A stretch of 22,728 nucleotides of DNA from an uncultured Blastocatellia bacterium (lineage in GTDB: Bacteria; Acidobacteriota; Blastocatellia; Pyrinomonadales; Pyrinomonadaceae): positions 1 through 22,728 of the forward strand of contig CAMLLD010000090.1 in assembly GCA_946480785.1 (NCBI GenBank), given 5' to 3'. This document shows, one piece after another, positions 16,264 to 22,728 of this stretch. The stretch's first letter is position 1; each line of letters opens with the position of its first letter. Below the pieces are notes generated by a model that was given only the letters and a program-made list of their open reading frames with translations, did no database searches and had not been told where the DNA came from. Both the position numbers and the translations under genes were made by a program.

Positions 16264-17955
16264 TCATTTGATTTTGCCGGGGCCCCAAAGCGCCTTGCCT
16301 GGTTTTGCACCGGTGTGTTCGCCGTCTTTAAGGACCTGAACACCGTTAACAAAAACATCTTTGACGCCAACGGCGAGTTGATGTGGATTTTCGAAAGTCG
16401 CTTTGTCAGCGATCGTCTGCGGATCGAAGACAACAACGTCCGCGAACATTCCGGGTTTCAGCAAGCCACGATGATCGAGACCGAGATTAGTCGCCGGCAA
16501 TCCCGAAAGCCGCCGCACGGCTTCCGCAAGCGAAATCACCTTCTCGTCACGAACGTAATGGCCCAACAGCCGCGCGAAATTTCCATAAGCACGCGGGTGC
16601 GCTGCCGACTTCAGAAAGTTACCTTCCGGCGCGATCGAAGCAGCATCCGAACCAAACGAAACCCACGGCTGCCGGATCTGTTTCTTGATATTGCCTTCGC
16701 TCATCAGGAAATAGATCGTGCCGACGCGCGAACGATCTTCGAGCACGAGATTCATGATCGTTTCCACGGGATCTTCGCCGCGCATACGAGCGGCTTCCGC
16801 GAGCGTCTTGCCGGTGAGCGGTTTCAGTTTTTCCGATCTGAAGCTCGCGAGCAGAATGCGATCGGGTGAGCCGGCGAGAAGGTACAGGTTTTCCCATTTG
16901 TCGGTGGGCGTGCGCACCTCGTCGGCGATCTTTTTGCGAATGGCAGGATCCTGTAATCGTTTGTACGCAGCATCGCGGCCACCGTCGAAAACCCACGGCG
17001 GCATCGACGCGTCGAGTCCGGTGCCGCCAGCCGGATAGGTGTACATGTCGGCCGTTATCTTCACGCCTTGCCGACGAGCTTGCTCGATCATGCTGATGAC
17101 CTGGTCCATCTTGGGCCAGTTTGCCGTCCCCGAAGCTTTGAGGTGATAAATCTCCGCGGGCAGACCGGCCTCGCGACTGATACGAATCGTCTCCTGAACG
17201 GCTTCGATCAGTTGATTCCCTTCGCTGCGCATGTGCGTCGTGTACTTGCCCTGATATTTGGCGGCGACTTTGCAAAGCTCAATCAGTTCCTCGGTCTTGG
17301 CGAAGAACGCGGGCGGATAAATAAGCGCGGTCGTGATGCCAAGCGCCCCTGCTTCCATTTCACGTCGTACAAGCTCGCGCATCTGATCGAGTTGCGCGGG
17401 TGTAGGCGGCTTGTCTTCGAGCCCGATCACGTACTCGCGAATCGTAGCCGCGCCGATGAAAGAGGCGACGTTTTGCGAGATGCCTCTGTTTTCCAGGTAC
17501 TTCAAATACTCGGCGAGCGTGGTCCACTCGATGTCAAACTTCACGTCGCCCTGCTGCTCGCGCAAGCGCCGCTTCATCTCATCGTTCAGCGGTCCCATCG
17601 AAAGCTCGCCGAAGATCTGCGTAGTAACGCCCTGCTTTATCTCGCTAAGCGAACGCGGATCGACGATGAGCGACGTCTCCGAATGCGCCAGCATGTTGAT
17701 GAAGCCGGGCGCAACGGCGAGACCTTTAGCATCAACGATCGTGGGCGCAGTCGCGCGACTCAGATTTCCGATAGCAGCGATGCGATCGCCTTTGATTCCG
17801 ACGTCAGCCTTGACCGGCGCGTGGCCAGTGCCGTCGTAAACAGTTCCGTTTCTGATGATGACGTCGAAAGATTGAGCTTGTCTTTGCGCAAACGCGACCA
17901 GCGAGACAGCAAGAACGAGCGTGACGGCGAGCAGTTTTTGCAGGATGGTTCTCAT
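16264..17955 (-). CDS. N-acyl-D-amino-acid deacylase-like amidohydrolase with altered metal ligands
   Basis: This 563-aa protein has a signal peptide (1-24, ending AFAQ) and the amidohydrolase N-terminal pattern DVIIRNGTVYDGTG, PGFIN and QGVTTQIFGE. In D-aminoacylases this region should carry DxHxH and GNCG. Here it reads N87-M-L89-A-H91 and G-E117-L-S. The first His is therefore Leu and the metal-bridging Cys is Glu. The later ligands are present: H241 (YTTHMRSEG), H271 (IYHLKASG) and D437 (GSDAAS). A subfamily with such replacements exists by my recollection. The reaction would be hydrolysis of N-acyl-D-amino acids or dipeptides, but specificity is uncertain. The gene starts at ATG 17955, overlapping the previous gene's stop by 4 bases (ATGA), so translation is coupled. 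Function in the cluster: late-stage deacylation. Confidence 0.9.
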   Translation of the reverse strand: MRTILQKLLAVTLVLAVSLVAFAQRQAQSFDVIIRNGTVYDGTGHAPVKADVGIKGDRIAAIGNLSRATAPTIVDAKGLAVAPGFINMLAHSETSLIVDPRSLSEIKQGVTTQIFGELSMGPLNDEMKRRLREQQGDVKFDIEWTTLAEYLKYLENRGISQNVASFIGAATIREYVIGLEDKPPTPAQLDQMRELVRREMEAGALGITTALIYPPAFFAKTEELIELCKVAAKYQGKYTTHMRSEGNQLIEAVQETIRISREAGLPAEIYHLKASGTANWPKMDQVISMIEQARRQGVKITADMYTYPAGGTGLDASMPPWVFDGGRDAAYKRLQDPAIRKKIADEVRTPTDKWENLYLLAGSPDRILLASFRSEKLKPLTGKTLAEAARMRGEDPVETIMNLVLEDRSRVGTIYFLMSEGNIKKQIRQPWVSFGSDAASIAPEGNFLKSAAHPRAYGNFARLLGHYVRDEKVISLAEAVRRLSGLPATNLGLDHRGLLKPGMFADVVVFDPQTIADKATFENPHQLAVGVKDVFVNGVQVLKDGEHTGAKPGKALWGPGKIK

Positions 17956-19121
17956 GACTTCGTGCTGTATTTCTTCATCAGGTCCATGGCTTTGTCCGCG
18001 AGCTTGAACAGGTGCGGATGCGCGCGGTTGCCGTTCGTGAGAATCGCGAAACCGAGCTTGCGATCGCGATTACCCAACAGGAAAGCCGTGTAACCGGGAA
18101 CGCTGCCGCTGTGAGCGAAGTAACGATCGCCGTCGCGTACTTCGGTCCACCACGTCAAACCGAAGCCGGCAGTTTCATTGCCCCAAATTCCTTCAATGCC
18201 GCCTTTGAACTGATCGAATTGGCGCGTCATCATCTGCTCGAGTGTCTGCTCGCTGATGAGTCGCTTGCCTTTGAACACTCCGCCGTTGAGATTGCAGATC
18301 AACCAGTTCGCCTGGTTCAGCACCGTTCCGTAGACAAGCCCCGCGGGCCAAACGGAAGCTTTCATGCGCACGGTGCCGACCTGGCTGCCTGTTTTTTCAT
18401 CGACGACATACGGAATCGCCAGACGTTCTTCCATGTCGGGCCGCGGTTCGAATGCGGTGCTCGTCATCTCCATCGGCGTGAAGATCTGTTCCTGAATGTA
18501 TTTCTTGAAAGGCACGCCGGAGAATTTCTGCACGAGGTAACCAACCAGCGTGAACGCGGTGTTCGAGTATTCGACTTTCGTCATCGGCGGTCGCTCGACC
18601 TTGAGCGACTTGCGCAGGTAATCCTCCAGCGGCGGCGGCACGGTGTCGCCCCAAACGGGGAACGGTCCGAAGTCTGTCGCGAGTCCTGACGTGTGAGTCA
18701 ACAAATGACGGAACGTGATCGGGTGCTGCGGATCTTCGCCTTGGATCTTGATGTCGCCCAGATACTTATTGACCGGATCGTCGAGCTTGAACTTGCCTTG
18801 TTCCATCTGCTGAAACAACGCGTACGTCGACATCGTCTTGAACGTGGAACCGATTAGATAGACGGTGCTCGTGGTCGCGGGAGTGCGGGCCCAAAGGTTT
18901 GAATAGCCGTAAGCACTACTCCAGATCACGCGATCGTTTTCGACCAGGGCGATCGAGGCCGAGGGAATGTTACCCGCGAGCAGGGTGCGCTGAATCTCGG
19001 GTTCGAGCTCGGCGACAACGCGCTCGACGTTGACGTTCTGAGCTCGTGCCAGTGTTGTAAAGACAAAAAGTATCGCGGCCACACTGATGACCGCGAACAG
19101 ATGCTTGGTCCAATGTTTCAT
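17952..19121 (-). CDS. Secreted serine hydrolase (beta-lactamase/class C PBP family)
   Basis: This 389-aa protein has a signal peptide (1-28, ending ARAQ) and a full class C catalytic domain. The residues are S92-T-F-K95 (SxxK), Y185-S-N187 (YxN) and H337-S-G339 (third motif). The intervening text (TFRHLLTHTSGL, PFKKYIQEQIFTPMEMTST) is typical of penicillin-binding-protein-like esterases and D-aminopeptidases. It lacks the C-terminal membrane part seen in the other serine hydrolase of the cluster, so it is probably soluble in the periplasm. It lies 27 bases after the Tricorn-type gene, and its stop overlaps the deacylase start (17952-17955). Substrate unknown; the context suggests a peptidase or amidase. 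Confidence 0.9.
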   Translation of the reverse strand: MKHWTKHLFAVISVAAILFVFTTLARAQNVNVERVVAELEPEIQRTLLAGNIPSASIALVENDRVIWSSAYGYSNLWARTPATTSTVYLIGSTFKTMSTYALFQQMEQGKFKLDDPVNKYLGDIKIQGEDPQHPITFRHLLTHTSGLATDFGPFPVWGDTVPPPLEDYLRKSLKVERPPMTKVEYSNTAFTLVGYLVQKFSGVPFKKYIQEQIFTPMEMTSTAFEPRPDMEERLAIPYVVDEKTGSQVGTVRMKASVWPAGLVYGTVLNQANWLICNLNGGVFKGKRLISEQTLEQMMTRQFDQFKGGIEGIWGNETAGFGLTWWTEVRDGDRYFAHSGSVPGYTAFLLGNRDRKLGFAILTNGNRAHPHLFKLADKAMDLMKKYSTKS

Positions 19122-19148
19122 AATCTTTATCTTGTTCGGACGTGAACC

Positions 19149-22100
19149 CTAGTTTCGCGACGGCTTCGATACCCGGTCAATCGGCGCGGGCCGCGGCACT
19201 CTTCGCACCGGATTCTGTTCGAGCAGTTTCATTGCTTCCTGAACCGCCCGCTCGATCTGCGGATCGCGCCCATTAATCACCGCCGCGGGAGTGTACTCGA
19301 CTTCGATGTCTGGGGAGACGCCTTCATTTTCAACTGCCCACTTACCTGACAGATCGTAAAACGCCAAAATCGGCGCGGTGATGCCGGCGCCGTCAATCAG
19401 CGCCGGGACTCCGAGCGTGCCCACAAGCCCGCCCCAGGTGCGCGTGCCGACCATTGGTCCAATCTTGCGCTGCTTGAACATGTACGGCAGCGCATCGCCG
19501 CCCGAGCCGGCAGACTCGTTGATGAGCATGACCTTTGGTCCATAGATACCAGCGGTCGGCGAAGTCGCCGGCTGCCCATCACGCTGCACGAAATAGCCCA
19601 TCAGCTTTCGCTCGAGCTCATTCACGATGTAATCGGCAACCTGGCCGCCGTGGTTGTAACGCTCGTCGATGATCGCGCCTTCTTTGTCCTGTTGCGCGTA
19701 GTAGTAGCGAGTGAAATACGTGTAACCAGGACCAGCGGTATTCGGAAGCCAAACGTAAGCCAGCCGTCCGTTCGAGAGTTTGTCGACGAGGCGGCGATTG
19801 TCTTCGACCCACGCGCGCGTGCGCAGACCGTCATCGCTTGCAATCGGCGTGACCGTGATGATGCGCGAGCCTTCGCCCGACGGATTTTTACCGACGCGAA
19901 TCAGCGTCTGCCTGTTCGCGGTGCCTTCGAACATGCTGTACAAGTTCGTCGGCGGAACGAGCGGGCGGCCGTTTACTTCCAGCACATAATCGCCCTCGCT
20001 CACCTGAATGCCGGGAGCACTCAACGGCGCGCGCAGATCGGGATTCCAATTCTCCCCCGTGTAGATCCGCTTGATGCGATAACGTCCGTTCTCGATCGTG
20101 AAGTCAGCGCCCAACATACCGACCGACACCGGATCTTCGCCGGGTACATCGCCAAACCCCTGCAGGTACGAATGGCCCACCGTCAGTTCGCCGCCGACCA
20201 TCGCCACCAAGTAATTAAGGTCGGCACGATGGCCCACGTACGGCAGGAAAGTCCGATACTTTTCATAGATCGCCTGCCAATCATTGCCATGGAACTTCGG
20301 ATCGTAAAAGTACTCGCGTTGAATGCGCCAATTCTCGCGATAGATCTGTTCCCACTCGGCACGCGGATCGACGCGCACTTCGAGTTGGGCCACGTTGAGT
20401 GGACCATCACCAACCTTTACCGGCGCGGGTCGATCCGTCGGCACGATTCCCCAACTGTTCGGCGCAACACCCTGATACAGCAATTTCTTCTTGTCGTTTG
20501 AAAGCGAGTAAGAACGAATGCCTTCGAGAAAAGGCGCGGCCGCGCGATCTCTGAGCTGGTATCGCTGCAAACGCAGCGACGGCGTTCCGGGCGCAGTTGG
20601 TTCGGTGTAATAGAAACTGCCCGCGGCGCCGGCGGTCAGGTTGCCGTAATCGCCCGGCGGAATATTGACTGCGAGTATCCGCTGTCCGATGCGATCGAAG
20701 TCGATGCGGACGTTGACGGCACGCGGTGCTGGCGGCGGCGGTGTTGGCGCGGGAGCGCCTTCGGGCGGCGTCGGTGGTTTCGGTGGTTCGTCGCCGGTTT
20801 CCGGGAGTAGTGGCGACGGTTCACTCGCATTCAACACGGCAAGATAAATCGCCCGACGCACCGGCCGATCGATCGAGCTCATCTCGAGCCAGCCCGTGCT
20901 TGGTCCATAGTTCGTGCTGGCCATGAAGTAGAGATACTTTCCGCCGGCGTCGAACGCAGGTGAAATCGAATCCGCGAGCCCGTCAGTAACCTGATGCGTT
21001 TGTTTGTCCGCGAGTGAGTAAATGAAGATCGCGCGCAGATGGCTGGGGAGGTTCTTTGAATAAGTGATCCACTTCGAATCGGGAGACCAGGTCGCGTCAA
21101 ACGAACGGATCGGATCGGGATAATTATCAGTATCGATTTTCGTCGCCTTGCCACTCGCCATCTCGATCGTCCAGAGATTGCGGTGGTTGTCTTGGAGCAA
21201 CAGTTGGCTTCCATCTGGCGACCACGACGGCGCCGAGAAGAACGCCGTCGACGGCAGCGGGATCGCTCGCGGCGTGTTGAGACCGAGCGGATCGCCGACC
21301 ATCAGTTGATACTCACCACTCGCATCCGAAAGCCACGCGAGCTGACTACCATCAGGCGACCACGCGGGACTGCGATCGTTGGCCCCCGAACTCTGCGTCA
21401 GGTTTCGGTAATCACCTTTTTCACTCGGCACGGTGAGAATCTCGCCACGCGCCTCGAACGCCACGCGCACTCCCGTCGGCGACAGCGTTGAATTGCGGAT
21501 CATGCTCGCGACTTTCTTGAACTGCGGACGAGCCCACGGCAAGTCTCCCGCGACCTGAATATTCAATCGTTGTTCTTTTCCTGAGGAAGCATCGACGAGA
21601 TAGATGTAGCCTGCTTGTTCATACACGACGGCATCGGGACCAGCCGAAGCCGTCATGATGTCGAAGTCGTCGTGATGAGTAAGTTGTTTGACCTGTTTCG
21701 TGTCGGTGCTGTACGCGTAAAGGTTCGTCGTGAAATCACGATCCGAAAGAAAGTAGATCGTCTTTCCGATCCACATCGGGAGGCTGTCGTTGCTGTTGGT
21801 CCAGGGAAGTTTCTCGACCGAGTAGTCAGCGAGGTTCATTACAACGACCGGATGAGTGCGGCCGCCACGATAATGCCGCCACATACTCGTCTCGTACCAG
21901 TCAGGAATGAAAACGGTGGGAATCTCTTCGTAAGCGATGCGCCGGCTATCGGGTGAATACGACGCACTGAACGCGCGCGGCATCGGCAGCGGCTCGGGAA
22001 ATCCTCCGTCAGCGGCGATGGTCCATAGCCGCACATACGACTGTTGGGGCGCGGTGTCGCGAGCAGAAGCGAAGATCACGCGACGACCGTCAGGAGTCCA

Positions 22101-22442
22101 GCCGCGAACGCGATCGACGCCGGGATGGTAAGTCAATCTTTTCGGATCGCCTCCGCTCGCGGGCACAACGTAAACATCGGTATTGCCGGCGACTGTGGAA
22201 CTGAAAGCGATCTGCGAACCATCCGGCGAGAAAAAAGGATCGAGTTCTACGCCCTGCGTTGACGTGAGACGGCGCGCCTGTCCGCCGCTGCGGCCAACGA
22301 CCCAGAGATCTCCTGCATACTCGAAAGCTACTGAATCACGGCTAACCGTCGGATGGCGCAACAAATGTGTTCCTTGCCCAAACGCGACAGCCGCAGAAAC
22401 AAGACAGAGCAATACCCCGCAAATCGCACGCAACATGTTCAT
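19149..22442 (-). CDS. Tricorn-type S41 serine peptidase with two beta-propellers and a PDZ domain
   Basis: This 1097-aa protein is close to the usual length of Tricorn proteases, which cut peptides into short fragments. A signal peptide (1-23) is followed by two WD40/TolB-like beta-propellers (~30-310 and ~320-540, with FSPDGSQIAF and WSPDGSQLAW repeats). A proline-rich segment (~541-571) follows, then a PDZ-like domain near 771-830. The S41 core has H757 (ELTVGHSYL), S980 (NESAGSGGD) and E1038 (WAVENEGVSPD), which by eye correspond to the archaeal catalytic residues H746, S965 and E1023. The S745 position is Gly. The signal peptide implies a periplasmic location, unlike cytosolic archaeal Tricorn. 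It lies 33 bases after the receptor gene and heads the five-enzyme run. Confidence 0.93.
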   Translation of the reverse strand: MNMLRAICGVLLCLVSAAVAFGQGTHLLRHPTVSRDSVAFEYAGDLWVVGRSGGQARRLTSTQGVELDPFFSPDGSQIAFSSTVAGNTDVYVVPASGGDPKRLTYHPGVDRVRGWTPDGRRVIFASARDTAPQQSYVRLWTIAADGGFPEPLPMPRAFSASYSPDSRRIAYEEIPTVFIPDWYETSMWRHYRGGRTHPVVVMNLADYSVEKLPWTNSNDSLPMWIGKTIYFLSDRDFTTNLYAYSTDTKQVKQLTHHDDFDIMTASAGPDAVVYEQAGYIYLVDASSGKEQRLNIQVAGDLPWARPQFKKVASMIRNSTLSPTGVRVAFEARGEILTVPSEKGDYRNLTQSSGANDRSPAWSPDGSQLAWLSDASGEYQLMVGDPLGLNTPRAIPLPSTAFFSAPSWSPDGSQLLLQDNHRNLWTIEMASGKATKIDTDNYPDPIRSFDATWSPDSKWITYSKNLPSHLRAIFIYSLADKQTHQVTDGLADSISPAFDAGGKYLYFMASTNYGPSTGWLEMSSIDRPVRRAIYLAVLNASEPSPLLPETGDEPPKPPTPPEGAPAPTPPPPAPRAVNVRIDFDRIGQRILAVNIPPGDYGNLTAGAAGSFYYTEPTAPGTPSLRLQRYQLRDRAAAPFLEGIRSYSLSNDKKKLLYQGVAPNSWGIVPTDRPAPVKVGDGPLNVAQLEVRVDPRAEWEQIYRENWRIQREYFYDPKFHGNDWQAIYEKYRTFLPYVGHRADLNYLVAMVGGELTVGHSYLQGFGDVPGEDPVSVGMLGADFTIENGRYRIKRIYTGENWNPDLRAPLSAPGIQVSEGDYVLEVNGRPLVPPTNLYSMFEGTANRQTLIRVGKNPSGEGSRIITVTPIASDDGLRTRAWVEDNRRLVDKLSNGRLAYVWLPNTAGPGYTYFTRYYYAQQDKEGAIIDERYNHGGQVADYIVNELERKLMGYFVQRDGQPATSPTAGIYGPKVMLINESAGSGGDALPYMFKQRKIGPMVGTRTWGGLVGTLGVPALIDGAGITAPILAFYDLSGKWAVENEGVSPDIEVEYTPAAVINGRDPQIERAVQEAMKLLEQNPVRRVPRPAPIDRVSKPSRN

Positions 22443-22475
22443 AAAGATAGCTCCCGATTAATCAGCCGCGGTGGG

Positions 22476-22728
22476 CTAGAACTCGACTCTCACTCCCAAT
22501 TGGCCCTCGCGTCCCGGCAACACCTGTTTCAAAGCGCCGAAAACGAGATTGGCATTCGTGGTCGTGGTTTCGACGGCCGCAGCATTCTGCCGATTGAATA
22601 TATTGAAGAACTCGAACAGCACTTGCAGCCTCGCGCGTTCACCCAGATTGAAGCGCTTGCCGAAGCGCATGTCGAGGTTCACGTAGTTGGGCGCGGTAAA
22701 CGCGTTGCGGCCCGGAACCAGATCGATG
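22476..22728 (-). CDS. TonB-dependent outer-membrane receptor (Oar-like), C-terminal fragment
   Basis: The frame is open to the right window edge, so only the last ~83 codons are present. It reads NLDMRFGKRF, RLQVLFEFFNIFNRQN, and ends GQLGVRVEF with the terminal Phe usual for outer-membrane barrels. The NIFNR pattern in the last strands is typical of TonB-dependent receptors and Oar-like proteins. The stop lies 33 bases before the Tricorn-type gene on the same strand, so it is probably the first gene of the hydrolase cluster, importing the substrate. The plug and most of the barrel are outside the window. Confidence 0.85.
   Translation of the reverse strand, partial: IDLVPGRNAFTAPNYVNLDMRFGKRFNLGERARLQVLFEFFNIFNRQNAAAVETTTTNANLVFGALKQVLPGREGQLGVRVEF

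Noticed and set aside
17068..18093. 341-aa plus-strand open frame across the deacylase and serine hydrolase genes
   Set aside because: It is antisense to two genes with intact catalytic motifs and shows no motif, ribosome site or signal of its own.

Overview
The window most likely comes from a Gram-negative member of the Acidobacteriota, probably near Blastocatellia/Pyrinomonadales. This is inferred from the gene content: a VWFA-type secreted protein of the acidobacterial kind, TonB receptors with an N-terminal carboxypeptidase-regulatory domain, a Tricorn-type peptidase, many secreted hydrolases and moderately high GC. No rRNA marker is present. No phage genes, insertion sequence, integron or CRISPR array is visible.

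Region 1 (1-6917, plus strand) starts inside a uvrA reading frame. Its first ~37 codons do not look like UvrA but like an isocitrate lyase/PEP mutase family protein, so the left edge is a gene chimera or an assembly join. Next comes a two-gene module: a 62-aa protein overlapping an AbiEii/MNT-like nucleotidyltransferase by 53 bases. A deoxyhypusine synthase-like protein without an obvious catalytic lysine follows, then a TonB-dependent siderophore receptor preceded by a perfect 12-1-12 inverted repeat (candidate iron-responsive operator). The region ends with a DksA/TraR-type zinc-finger protein whose third zinc ligand is Asp instead of Cys.

Region 2 (6918-12090, minus strand) reads leftward: a 53-aa lysine-rich protein, three copies of a 17-bp tandem repeat, a 518-aa secreted protein, trmFO, a secreted VWA protein whose start lies inside trmFO, and xerC. 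The xerC stop codon directly abuts the dksA-like stop codon with no bases between. A tRNA-Thr(CGT) gene with a good sigma70-type promoter and a downstream hairpin (12123-12324, plus strand) separates regions 2 and 3.

Region 3 (12372-22728, minus strand) is one closely packed cluster, probably an operon. In transcription order it holds the C-terminal end of a TonB-dependent outer-membrane receptor, a 1097-aa Tricorn-type S41 peptidase, a serine hydrolase, an N-acyl-D-amino-acid deacylase-like amidohydrolase, a CocE/NonD-type alpha/beta hydrolase, and a second serine hydrolase with a C-terminal membrane domain. All five enzymes carry N-terminal signal sequences. Taken together they look like an outer-membrane import plus periplasmic degradation system for peptides or acylated amino acids, possibly D-residue-containing or blocked peptides. 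This is the best candidate in the window for an undescribed system; the substrate is inference.
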